DNA from: a virus
Length of the DNA stretch: 54,789 nt
Virus record (IMG/VR): IMGVR_UViG_3300044627_002836
Location: 1 to 54,789 of that record
Strand: one strand, 5' to 3'
Part shown: piece after piece, positions 8,924-16,215 of the stretch
Position numbering within the stretch: position 1 is the first letter of the stretch
Layout: every line of letters begins with the position of its first letter
The notes under the pieces: model-generated
Seen by the model: the letters and a program-made list of their open reading frames with translations, nothing else
Told to the model about the DNA's origin: nothing
The model's database searches: none
Position numbers and translations under genes: made by a program

Positions 8924-9217
8924 ATGGCAATACAGGTAAAAGTTACACCAGGTGCGTCAAGTTATGAATATGATTTTGATGATTCTGGTTATAGCACTGG
9001 TTCTCAAGCATGTACTAATTATGCAGCATTAACAAGTGTATATGCTGCTGAGGCAACAGGTGACCTTGTCACTCAATTTTATACAAATTCTGGATTAACT
9101 ACCACATTTTCTGGTACATCTTCAACTTTCTATGCTTGGACAAGAGTAGGAGCAGGTACTACTTATCGTGGACAAGTGAATTCATCAGGAGTTACAAGTT
9201 TAATTAGCAATTGTTAA
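8924..9217 (+). CDS. Small tail-associated protein (97 aa)
   Basis: A 97-residue protein from ATG 8924, 14 bases after the previous stop. A TTG 24 bases earlier would extend it into the upstream gene's end and is less likely. It begins MAIQVKVTPGASSYEYDFDDSGYSTGSQAC and continues as Thr/Ser/Gly-rich strands, ending ISNC. Cys near both ends might bond. It resembles a single beta-sandwich domain and probably caps or decorates the neighbouring fibre; no family is recognised. Confidence 0.55.
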   Translation: MAIQVKVTPGASSYEYDFDDSGYSTGSQACTNYAALTSVYAAEATGDLVTQFYTNSGLTTTFSGTSSTFYAWTRVGAGTTYRGQVNSSGVTSLISNC

Positions 9218-9230
9218 ATTCGTATTATTT

Positions 9231-9244
9231 TTAACATATGTTAA
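9231..9244. promoter_or_regulatory. Perfect 14-bp palindrome in intergenic gap
   Basis: TTAACATATGTTAA is a perfect inverted repeat in the 85-base gap between two late genes. It could be an operator half-site pair or part of a promoter region. Nothing else in the gap is diagnostic, and AT-rich palindromes of this length also arise by chance. Confidence 0.3.
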
Positions 9245-9302
9245 TAACTTTTACAACATTACATTACATCTATTAATATCTTTGAGTTACAAAACCACAT
9301 TT

Positions 9303-9797
9303 ATGAAAAAAATTACATTAAAACTAGTTGAGTTCTACAATCTTGACGCAGAGCTGAATGGTATAGTTGATCAAACAACAGGTGCTAAAAAGTCTTTTGG
9401 TCTTCTAGGAGAGAAGCTTTCTCTTGTTACTAAGTATTGGCTTACTGATCTTGCTAAAAAAGTAGCTGCTGAAAAAGTTGCAATAGAAGAACTTAGAAAC
9501 GAACTTATTAAAAAATATGGTAAAGAAGAAAATGGGAATATTACAATCCCCATGTTAATAGATGATGATTCTAATGATGAAGAAACAGCAAGTAAAAAAT
9601 TAAATCCTGATTTTCAACAGTTTGAAAAAGAATTTAATGAGCTTTTACAAACAGAAAAAGAAGTTGAATATAAACCAATTAAGCTTTCTGAATTAGAAAA
9701 GGTTGAAACATCAGAAAACTATGCTACATTTTTCAAACTCTTAAATGAAGGAATCTCAGAAAATCCTGATAATGTTGTACCAATGACGCCTAGATAA
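9303..9797 (+). CDS. Conserved-looking helical acidic protein (164 aa)
   Basis: A 164-residue protein from ATG 9303 (MKKITLKLVEFYNLDAELNG). A TTG at 9282 gives a less convincing extension. Residues ~30-75 form a strongly charged helix (KVAAEKVAIEELRNELIKKYG) fitting a coiled coil. A strand, an acidic linker (DDDSNDEETASKK) and a second helical region follow. There is no signal or membrane segment. Unlike its neighbours it does not look like a fibre; an assembly chaperone or regulator is possible. It is followed directly by a strong intrinsic terminator, so it ends a transcription unit. Confidence 0.65.
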   Translation: MKKITLKLVEFYNLDAELNGIVDQTTGAKKSFGLLGEKLSLVTKYWLTDLAKKVAAEKVAIEELRNELIKKYGKEENGNITIPMLIDDDSNDEETASKKLNPDFQQFEKEFNELLQTEKEVEYKPIKLSELEKVETSENYATFFKLLNEGISENPDNVVPMTPR

Positions 9798-9819
9798 TGT
9801 GTGGGTTTTAGTATTTATT

Positions 9820-9851
9820 AAAGCACTCTCTTAAAATGAGGGTGCTTTTTT
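9820..9851 (+). terminator. Rho-independent terminator
   Basis: The stem AAAGCACTCTC (9820-9830) pairs with GAGGGTGCTTT (9838-9848) through one G-T pair, with a seven-base loop and a following T run. It lies 22 bases after a stop codon and just before a promoter-like element, as expected for an operon end. Confidence 0.88.
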
Positions 9852-9854
9852 ATT

Positions 9855-9896
9855 TTGGTACTATCTGTAAAATTTTGTATATTATAGTGTAGAGTG
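9855..9896 (+). promoter_or_regulatory. Promoter-like element (copy 2)
   Basis: TTGGTA (9855-9860), 17 bases, then TATATT (9878-9883) and AGTG. It aligns with the element at 1576-1616, sharing GTATATTAT and AGTG and the preceding CTG-AAAA-TT. It sits immediately after a terminator and 22 bases before the next start codon, which is good placement for a promoter of the Cys-rich fibre operon. Confidence 0.55.
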
Positions 9897-9918
9897 ATTC
9901 TAATTTAAACTATAATAT

Positions 9919-10221
9919 ATGATTTTATTTTCATTTATTTCAGACAGGTATAAATATACATTTCCTCAAGCTATTGCTGAGGTTGTTTCTGTTACAAAAT
10001 CAAAATATGTAATGGCAGTGCCTCCTGGCTCTCAGCAACCTATTGAAGGTCAAGTGAATTTATATGCAAATTTTAATATATATGCTAGCCTTAATTCAAA
10101 AAATCAAGGTGGACAACCTATAGAATCTATTTCTAAAAACTATTTGTGTGATGAATTTGATGAAGCATTTACTAAAGCAGAAGAACTGTTTTTAGATGAA
10201 GTGGGTGGTACATCTGTTTAA
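9919..10221 (+). CDS. Small protein of unknown function (100 aa)
   Basis: A 100-residue protein, first gene after the terminator and promoter-like element. It looks like one alpha/beta domain: strands around SKYVMAVPPGSQQPIEGQVNLYANFNIYASL, then an acidic C-terminal helix (CDEFDEAFTKAEELFLDEV). No fibre-like repeats and no known family. As leader gene of the cluster encoding the Cys-rich fibres it may help assemble them, but that is inference from position. Confidence 0.55.
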   Translation: MILFSFISDRYKYTFPQAIAEVVSVTKSKYVMAVPPGSQQPIEGQVNLYANFNIYASLNSKNQGGQPIESISKNYLCDEFDEAFTKAEELFLDEVGGTSV

Positions 10222-10241
10222 TTTAATATATCTGATATAAT

Positions 10242-11468
10242 ATGTTACCTAAATCTAATGCTGCTAGTCAGGGTTGTATTCCTGTTTCTTCAAATTGTGT
10301 CGTATGGCAGGGACCTGATCTTTCCTGTCTTAACCTCTGCAACGGTGACACTGTTTCTGATGTAGTTTACAAGGTAGCTACAGACTTATGCACTATTAAG
10401 TCCACTCTGGATTTGACAAGCTTAGACCTCACTTGTTTGGTCTCTTTTTGCTCTTCTGTAAATCCGGCACCCACTACAAAAACCCTGTCAGCAGTATTAG
10501 ATTTTATTATAGATAAGGTTTGCTGTTTACAAGCTACTATTCCTGGAAGTCCAGGATCTACTTATACAGAACCCACTCTCACTCTTCCTACATGTTTACA
10601 ATATGTAGATGGTGGTACAGGACTTACAGTAACACAACTTGTTCATAATCAATACACTCTGCGAATAGCTAATCAGTATTGCTCTTTAAAAGCCACTGTT
10701 GATTCTCAAACAACTACACTTACTAGTCACAACGCACGAATTACAGCATTAGAAAATGCTCCTGCAATAACTCTTCCTACTGTTACACCTAATTGCATTC
10801 TTCCTAGTGTTCCTACACAAATGAACGTTGTATTAGATAAGTTAGAAGAAGAATATTGTCTTCTTAGAACAGCTTTAGGATCTAACACTCAAATTACAGC
10901 AGCTGCTTCTCAGCAGTGTACCGCATTAAGTGCTGCATCAGCACTTAGCCAAGCTGGTGCAATGTCATCTATAACTGGTTGGAATTCAACTGTTGCTAAC
11001 ATGTCACAAGCTATGCAGAATCTTTGGATCACTGTATGTGATATGAGAGCTGTTATAGCTGATCTTAAAAACTGCTGTGGTCAAACAGATTGTTCTGGAT
11101 TTATTCTTGAATACAGTGCTACAGCTAATGGTGCCCGTCAGGAAGTATATCTTGACTTTAACCCAACCACTATTATTCCTTCAGGCTTTATTCAGGCTGT
11201 TCAAAACACTACAGTTGTTATTTCTGATGGAACTAATAGTAAGTCTTTTGTAATTAACATTGTAACAGAAGCTGCTAATGTCAGTCCTTATACATTTATT
11301 GTAGCTGGTGGAAGTGTAGTGGGAACTCCTCTTAATAGCTCAATGCCATACACTGTTGTTGTTAATGCATTCATATCTAAGAGTAATAATGTATGTAATA
11401 AATCTGTAACTAAAAATATCACTGTACCTTGTCCAATTGTGACTAGTGTAAGTGCAACCTTAATATAA
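10242..11468 (+). CDS. Cys-rich fibre/appendage protein with helical repeats (408 aa)
   Basis: A 408-residue protein. Residues 19-27 (CVVWQGPDL) and the following N-GDTV--V--K match a segment of the 217-aa protein at 12042, suggesting a shared docking module. Residues ~30-290 contain repeated helical units, each with one or two Cys after a hydrophobic helix (VVYKVATDLC, VLDFIIDKVCC, LRIANQYCSL, VVLDKLEEEYCLL), separated by Pro/Thr-rich linkers. The C-terminal ~110 residues are beta-rich and finish CPIVTSVSATLI, the typical first strand of a fibronectin-III domain. The rest of that domain begins in the next gene, one base after this stop. It is likely a surface appendage with attachment at the N-terminus. 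Confidence 0.65.
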   Translation: MLPKSNAASQGCIPVSSNCVVWQGPDLSCLNLCNGDTVSDVVYKVATDLCTIKSTLDLTSLDLTCLVSFCSSVNPAPTTKTLSAVLDFIIDKVCCLQATIPGSPGSTYTEPTLTLPTCLQYVDGGTGLTVTQLVHNQYTLRIANQYCSLKATVDSQTTTLTSHNARITALENAPAITLPTVTPNCILPSVPTQMNVVLDKLEEEYCLLRTALGSNTQITAAASQQCTALSAASALSQAGAMSSITGWNSTVANMSQAMQNLWITVCDMRAVIADLKNCCGQTDCSGFILEYSATANGARQEVYLDFNPTTIIPSGFIQAVQNTTVVISDGTNSKSFVINIVTEAANVSPYTFIVAGGSVVGTPLNSSMPYTVVVNAFISKSNNVCNKSVTKNITVPCPIVTSVSATLI

Positions 11469-11469
11469 T

Positions 11470-12015
11470 ATGAATATTACATTAACATGGACTCCAGGTG
11501 CTGGTGCATCAAATCAAGATGTTCAGTATAAGTTATCTACTGAGCCAACTATTTGGACTACACATTCTAGTGTAGCTGCTGGTGTTGCTACAGCAACTAT
11601 AAATGGTTTGTTAGATAATAGAATATATGATTTTAGAGTGGTTACAAACTGTGCAGGAGGGATATCAACATCTGCTGCTACACAACAAATTAACATTATA
11701 TGTCCAACTGTCACTACCAATCCATCAAGTACTACCATTGGTTTTAGCTTTCCTGAAATTGGTGGTTCTATAACAGGTTACACTGCTAAGATATTTGACA
11801 CTACAGGAACTACATTAATATCTTCTCAAACACCAGCTGGTACCACTACAAGAACAGGATCATTCACTAGTTTAACCGCTAGTACAAATTATAAGATACG
11901 TATAGAAATAGCTGCAGGGTCTTTTTCTAAAACAAACTGTTCTTTTATAAGTGTTACGACCACTGCAAGTCCCACTTGTAATCCACCCACTGGTGTTACA
12001 GCTACCCTAGTATAA
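11470..12015 (+). CDS. Tandem fibronectin type III-like protein (181 aa)
   Basis: A 181-residue protein made of two fibronectin-III-like domains. The first begins abruptly at strand B (NITLTWTPGAG) and contains YDFRVVTNC; its strand A appears at the end of the upstream protein. The second runs from about residue 75 (ICPTVTTNPSSTTIGFSF) through NYKIRIEIA. The last residues, CNPPTGVTATLV, again form an unpaired strand A. The start codon is one base after the previous TAA, so translation is probably coupled. Domains of this kind on phages usually mediate adhesion or spacing on the virion. Confidence 0.7.
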   Translation: MNITLTWTPGAGASNQDVQYKLSTEPTIWTTHSSVAAGVATATINGLLDNRIYDFRVVTNCAGGISTSAATQQINIICPTVTTNPSSTTIGFSFPEIGGSITGYTAKIFDTTGTTLISSQTPAGTTTRTGSFTSLTASTNYKIRIEIAAGSFSKTNCSFISVTTTASPTCNPPTGVTATLV

Positions 12016-12041
12016 TTAAAAAACATTAAATAATACACACT

Positions 12042-12695
12042 ATGTCTTGCGGATGCACACATACACCTTGTGAACCTTGTTGCTCTAGTTACGGATCATC
12101 TGTAAGCTATGTTCTTCCAGATTGTCCTGGTGGAGAACCTTGTGATGAAATAAGTGAAGCACCTTGTGTTTTATATAAGGGACCTAATCTTCCTGCTCTT
12201 GGTATAAGTAATAATGATAGACTCATCACTATATTAACAAAACTTCATAAAGTGCTGAATGGTGTCATAACACCAACTATTCCATTAACTACTTATACAG
12301 CAACAAACACTACAACGCTACCTTCTATTCCTACATTTAATATTAGTTATTTAGGACTTGGTCCTGTTTATACATCAACAGCAGGAGCAACAAGTTCTTC
12401 AACCACAATAACAGTGGGTTCTACAACTAACCTTGTAATAGGTATGGTGGTAGAAGTTACTGCTGGTGTAGGTGCGTTTGCTACAAACACACTTGTTGTA
12501 ACTATTCCTAGTGCAACTACATTTACAGTTTCTCAAGTTCCTAGTACCCCTCTTTCTGGAGGAGCTACTGTTGTTACAGGAACGGGTTCTACACACACTA
12601 TATTTAGTTTAAAAGTGGTAAAAAATATTCCTCAATCTTTTAAAGCGTTTACAGGTTCTGTAGTAACAGACTCTGGAACAGGAACAGTTGTATAA
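12042..12695 (+). CDS. Cys-rich fibre/appendage protein (217 aa)
   Basis: A 217-residue protein. Its first 42 residues carry nine Cys (MSCGCTHTPCEPCC and later ones), unusual for a cytoplasmic phage protein and suggesting disulfides or metal binding. Residues 42-50 (CVLYKGPNL) and the following helix match the N-terminal module of the 408-aa protein. The C-terminal half is Thr/Val-rich beta structure (STTITVGSTTNLVIGMVVEV, then FTVSQVPS). It is likely a second appendage docking at the same kind of site. It lies between fibronectin-like genes with short gaps. Confidence 0.6.
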   Translation: MSCGCTHTPCEPCCSSYGSSVSYVLPDCPGGEPCDEISEAPCVLYKGPNLPALGISNNDRLITILTKLHKVLNGVITPTIPLTTYTATNTTTLPSIPTFNISYLGLGPVYTSTAGATSSSTTITVGSTTNLVIGMVVEVTAGVGAFATNTLVVTIPSATTFTVSQVPSTPLSGGATVVTGTGSTHTIFSLKVVKNIPQSFKAFTGSVVTDSGTGTVV

Positions 12696-12706
12696 AATTA
12701 TAATAT

Positions 12707-13135
12707 ATGGCTTCTTTGTGCAATACATATAAAACCTTACAAGTTGCTTTTACAGCACCGGCAGTATCTCCTGCTAATGGATATTTAGTTAAATGGAGAA
12801 TAGTTGGTGATACAAACTGGAATACAGTTACTCAAAATCAAAATCCCATCACTATAGCAGGTGTTCCTTCTTGTTATAATATTGAAGGTAGTATACAAGC
12901 TGATTGCGGTGGAGGAAACTTTGGTTCTCCTATAGTGTTTGCAATATCTTCAAGTTCTAATATTTGCAGACAAGTCACTCTATTACAGACAGCAGTTTAT
13001 TATTATGTTGCTTGTAATAGTTCTGAACAAGTGCAAATTATAAATAATGCTGCCACTCCACAAACAATCTGTATAAAAGATGGTACATTAAGTGGTGGAA
13101 CATTCACTGATTTAAATACAAGTTGTAATATATAA
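12707..13135 (+). CDS. Fibronectin III-like small surface protein (142 aa)
   Basis: A 142-residue protein. Residues ~8-80 form a fibronectin-III-like domain starting at strand B (LQVAFTAPAVSPANGYLVKW), with IEGSIQADCGGG near residues 58-69. A second Cys-containing beta stretch (YYYVACNSSEQ, then ICIKDGTLSGG) follows. The first domain is clearly paralogous to the next gene's (PANGY, I-ADCGGG). The start is an ATG 11 bases after the upstream stop. Like its neighbours it begins without a normal strand A. Role inferred: minor appendage protein. Confidence 0.62.
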   Translation: MASLCNTYKTLQVAFTAPAVSPANGYLVKWRIVGDTNWNTVTQNQNPITIAGVPSCYNIEGSIQADCGGGNFGSPIVFAISSSSNICRQVTLLQTAVYYYVACNSSEQVQIINNAATPQTICIKDGTLSGGTFTDLNTSCNI

Positions 13136-13142
13136 TTAAGTT

Positions 13143-14066
13143 ATGGCCACATTAAGTGTATCGTTTACTCCTCCTGGAACACCCCCTGCAAATGGTTATA
13201 GGGTGCAATACTGGCTTGCATCAGATCCTTCTACTATATTTACAGTGTCACCCAATCCTACATCATCTCCTGTTACTATTACAGGTCTTACTGGAACTTT
13301 TTATCAAGGTACTATAGAAGCTGATTGTGGTGGGGGGTTATATTCTTCTTTAAATACTTTTTCAGCCAATACAATAACAGGAGATCCTTGTTTATCAGGA
13401 AATACACTTGCTAATGCAAACTGTTCTCTTACTGAAACTAAAACATTTACACTATCTACAGGTTTTTCAACAACTGTAAATTTATATGGTTTTTATTATT
13501 CAGGAACAGGAATAAGAACTATATCAGGAAGACTGTTAAATAACAGTAATGCTTTAATCCAAGAGTTTACTTATACGCAAACAGGGGCTAGTGTAGGAAC
13601 GACTAGTCCTAGTTTTTATACACTTACTAATATATCAGGATCTGCTGTAAGTTATAAACTTCAAATTGACACTGTAATTTGCACCAACGGTACAGGTGTT
13701 GGAGCCATGACTGCTAGTGGTTGCACATCTACAAGTCCTTCTGTAGTAGTTAATAACGCTACATTCTCTGGTTTAACTATATCAGCAGTAACTGTTAATA
13801 GTGTTGCTGTAACATATGAAACAGGTGTTAACTTACCTATTGCATATTCAGGTTTAGGTTATTTTAGAACTACACAAGTGGGAACATTTAATATAGCTGT
13901 TTCATATAGCAATCCTGCTGTTTCTAGTCCAAGAGCTATACGTGTAACAGGTAGTAATGGTGTTTCTCAAACACAAACTTCTCAAGCAACAAGTGCAACA
14001 CTTACATTTAGTAACGTAGTGGTAAACACTTCACAATCTGTACAGATAGCTATTGTGCAGAGTTAA
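13143..14066 (+). CDS. Fibronectin III-like surface protein (307 aa)
   Basis: A 307-residue protein. The N-terminal ~80 residues are a fibronectin-III-like domain (LSVSFTPPGTPPANGYRVQYW, then GTIEADCGGG) paralogous to that of the preceding gene. Two further beta domains follow: one about 95-195 with Cys-bearing strands, and one about 200-307 with a repeat-like, Ser/Val-rich Ig fold ending SVQIAIVQS. It starts seven bases after the previous stop and is the last gene of the operon, followed by a terminator. It probably extends or tips the appendages. Confidence 0.62.
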   Translation: MATLSVSFTPPGTPPANGYRVQYWLASDPSTIFTVSPNPTSSPVTITGLTGTFYQGTIEADCGGGLYSSLNTFSANTITGDPCLSGNTLANANCSLTETKTFTLSTGFSTTVNLYGFYYSGTGIRTISGRLLNNSNALIQEFTYTQTGASVGTTSPSFYTLTNISGSAVSYKLQIDTVICTNGTGVGAMTASGCTSTSPSVVVNNATFSGLTISAVTVNSVAVTYETGVNLPIAYSGLGYFRTTQVGTFNIAVSYSNPAVSSPRAIRVTGSNGVSQTQTSQATSATLTFSNVVVNTSQSVQIAIVQS

Positions 14067-14105
14067 AATATAAAGTCAGTGGTTTTGTTGGTTTACCCAC
14101 ACGAC

Positions 14106-14143
14106 AGGTCTCGGTGTTTCTACATTGAGACCTTAATTTTATT
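14106..14143 (+). terminator. Rho-independent terminator
   Basis: AGGTCTC (14106-14112) pairs perfectly with GAGACCT (14127-14133), extendable by one G-T pair, and is followed by the T-rich TAATTTTATT. It stands 40 bases after the last fibre gene, ending the adsorption operon. Confidence 0.75.
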
Positions 14144-14160
14144 AAACTGTTTATAAAATG

Positions 14161-14206
14161 TGCATAAAATATGTTAGAGTTATATAATATAATCTAACTT
14201 TATGCA
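14161..14206 (+). promoter_or_regulatory. Long near-perfect hairpin covering a start codon
   Basis: TGCATAAA (14161-14168) pairs with TTTATGCA (14199-14206), GTTAGA (14173-14178) with TCTAAC (14193-14198), and TTATAT (14180-14185) with ATATAA (14187-14192) around a single A. That is 20 pairs with only a four-base and a one-base bulge. The right arm contains the ATG at 14202 of the metallophosphatase. In RNA it would hide this start; in DNA it could be an operator. A second in-frame ATG at 14229 lies outside it. Confidence 0.7.
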
Positions 14207-15545
14207 CCATATACCAAATACTAAAATTATGTCTTTAATTAATCAGGTGTATGGTTCTCTCAGATGGAAAAAAACTGATGAGTTCTGTGCGACAAAGTTA
14301 GGTGTTTCATTACAGAAATACCAAGAAATCAAAAAACAAATCTCAGAAACAAAACAACTGCTACAAGAAGAATTAGATTCTAGTCTTATAGAGTTTGTAG
14401 GTAAAAGAATGCTAGAACTTATTGATGACGAAGGAATTAAGAATGAGTATGTTTTAGATATGAAATACAATCTACAAGATGCTATACTTTCTGAGAAAGA
14501 AAAGGTGATAGAATTTAGAGAAAATTTAGATGACTGCACTGCTGAAATTAAAGGAATAGCTTTTGTAGAACCAAAAAGTCCTGAAGAAATAATAAGGATT
14601 TTAAAAATTGACACTACAAAATGGAAGCTTAGCTCCTATTGGAATAAGCAACATAAAGACCATTGGCTTATTTCTGCCATGGTTACTCAAAAGACTTTAG
14701 AAGAAAAAGATTTTTTAAAGGAAGTGATTGAAAACTTCCAGCCAAGTTATACACCAGTTGCAGAGGTGCATTTGAATGACACATTCGTTTTACCTACAGT
14801 GGGGGTTTTGAGTATTCAAGACCTTCACTTTGGTAAAGAAGGTAATGATGGAGTGGCTGATGACTTTAGAGAAGCTATTAGTAATTTAGTATTAAAGGCT
14901 TATAAAAGTCATAAACTTGATAAAATCATTTATGTATTTGGTGGTGATCTTTTAAACATGGATAGTTTTCATGGATCTACTACAAAGGGTACACCTGTAG
15001 ATAATGATTTAAGAGCACAAGATGCTTATAAAATAGCATTTGATTCATTATACTGGAGTGTAAACTTTGTAAAACAATTTTGTAATAATCTCCATGTAGT
15101 GTATCTACCTGGTAATCATGATAGACTTAGTAGCTATCATATGGCTCATGCTCTTTCCAAATGTTTTAATACAGCTTCTAATATCATATTTGATGTTGAA
15201 TATGCTGAAAGAAAAGTTATTACTTACGGTGATAACTTTTTTGCTTTTGAGCATGGTGATATTAGCTCAAAAAATACTCCTTTAGTATATGCAACAGAAT
15301 TTCCAAAACAGTGGGGTGCAACAAATTATAGAACTTGTTACACCGGTCACTGGCACCATAAGAAAACAACTCAGTATATATCTGAAAATGAAATACACGG
15401 ATTTGCCATTAAACATCTTCCTTCTCTCTCTAAACCTGACTACTGGCATTACCATAACAAATATACAGGTGCTAAACGCCAAGCTATTATTGAAATCCAT
15501 GATCAGAGGAAAGGTAAAATATCTGAGTTTGTATATACAGCGTAA
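14202..15545 (+). CDS. Calcineurin-like metallophosphatase (447 aa)
   Basis: A 447-residue protein with the five metallophosphoesterase motifs in order: D207-L-H209 (SIQDLHFG), GGD249, GNHD (304-307), EHGD with H351, and TGH383-W-H385. These residues hold two metal ions that cleave phosphomono- or diesters. The N-terminal ~180 residues are helical, with a segment (KTDEFCATKLGVSLQKYQEIKKQ) that could be a helix-turn-helix. Closest in style are SbcD/Mre11-like phage phosphatases, which crAss-like genomes often carry near structural genes. I keep the ATG at 14202, although it is inside a hairpin; ATG 14229 (MSLINQVYG) is a realistic alternative. The substrate is unknown. Confidence 0.85.
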   Translation: MHHIPNTKIMSLINQVYGSLRWKKTDEFCATKLGVSLQKYQEIKKQISETKQLLQEELDSSLIEFVGKRMLELIDDEGIKNEYVLDMKYNLQDAILSEKEKVIEFRENLDDCTAEIKGIAFVEPKSPEEIIRILKIDTTKWKLSSYWNKQHKDHWLISAMVTQKTLEEKDFLKEVIENFQPSYTPVAEVHLNDTFVLPTVGVLSIQDLHFGKEGNDGVADDFREAISNLVLKAYKSHKLDKIIYVFGGDLLNMDSFHGSTTKGTPVDNDLRAQDAYKIAFDSLYWSVNFVKQFCNNLHVVYLPGNHDRLSSYHMAHALSKCFNTASNIIFDVEYAERKVITYGDNFFAFEHGDISSKNTPLVYATEFPKQWGATNYRTCYTGHWHHKKTTQYISENEIHGFAIKHLPSLSKPDYWHYHNKYTGAKRQAIIEIHDQRKGKISEFVYTA

Positions 15546-15600
15546 ACCTGTAAGGTTTAGTTTTAAACTATAGAGATTTTTACGTAAATTATTAATGTAG
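15543..15600 (+). promoter_or_regulatory. Repeated intergenic element, copy 1 (putative operon leader)
   Basis: From the stop codon of the metallophosphatase to six bases before the next gene. It holds a small hairpin AAACCT-GTA-AGGTTT (15544-15558), then TTTTAAACT, then TTTTTACGTAAATTATTAATGTAG. The same arrangement with compensating stem changes occurs at 28780-28835 before the cargo genes. It is a strong candidate for a shared promoter or processing signal of the two late virion operons. Confidence 0.65.
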
Positions 15601-15606
15601 ACAACT

Positions 15607-16215
15607 GTGAGTAAACCATATAAAAAACCAGATCTTAACGCTCCTAGGTATAGACCAAAGAAGTTAAATTTTACCAATGCTACTTTTTATGAGCAATTTG
15701 TAAAAGATAATCCTAAGTATTCAAGTCTCATCACTCTAGAAATGTTTAAGAATATAATTACCACGTTCAATGGTAAAATCTGGAAAACTGTGGTAGAAGA
15801 CAGAGATGGTGTAGAACTTCCTGAGCAGCTTGGTTTTATTTTTATAGGTACATGTCCTCGTAAAAAAAGTAATATAGATTTTAATAAATCAGAGAAATAT
15901 GGAGTAACACTCCAGAATCAAAACTGGGAGTCTGATCAGTATATAGCTAAGATATTCTATACAAATTTTGAAACTAAGTATAGGTTTAAACATCATGAGA
16001 TGTGGGGATTTTCTGGTGTTAGAGATTTCAAAAGAACAATAGGTCAAACCTATCCCAAAGAGTGGAAGAAGTATTTAATGGTTGATAACTTAGTGAGAAT
16101 AAGTAGAATATTTAGAAAGCAAAGATTCAAACAACATAAACAAGAATTAACTAAAGACCTTCTTGAAACATATGATGAATTTAATTTAGAAAATCCATGG
16201 GCAGAACTACAATAG
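15607..16215 (+). CDS. Conserved crAss-like-type protein, unknown function (202 aa)
   Basis: A 202-residue, basic protein starting at GTG 15607. Features are a basic N-terminus (SKPYKKPDLNAPRYRPKK), helix FYEQFVKDNPKYSSLITLEMFK, the strand-turn LPEQLGFIFIGTCPRKK (about 74-90), NWESDQYIAKIFYTN, and a basic C-terminal helix (RISRIFRKQRFKQHKQ). It has the look of a conserved crAss-like protein next to ring genes, but I cannot name a function. A virion or assembly role follows from being first in the tail operon. It overlaps the next gene by 19 bases and ends in TAG. Confidence 0.65.
   Translation: MSKPYKKPDLNAPRYRPKKLNFTNATFYEQFVKDNPKYSSLITLEMFKNIITTFNGKIWKTVVEDRDGVELPEQLGFIFIGTCPRKKSNIDFNKSEKYGVTLQNQNWESDQYIAKIFYTNFETKYRFKHHEMWGFSGVRDFKRTIGQTYPKEWKKYLMVDNLVRISRIFRKQRFKQHKQELTKDLLETYDEFNLENPWAELQ

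Noticed and set aside
8328-9217. Diversity-generating retroelement target in the small tip proteins
   Set aside because: No reverse transcriptase gene and no near-identical template repeat in the window; the C-terminal sequences lack the expected variable Asn-codon pattern.
9231-9244. Palindrome TTAACATATGTTAA as a proven operator
   Set aside because: No second copy was found in the other gaps, and AT-rich palindromes of this size are expected occasionally; kept only as a low-confidence site.
15289-15573. Plus-strand frame of 94 codons within the metallophosphatase end
   Set aside because: It covers the region encoding the TGHWH metal motif in another frame and has no protein-like pattern.
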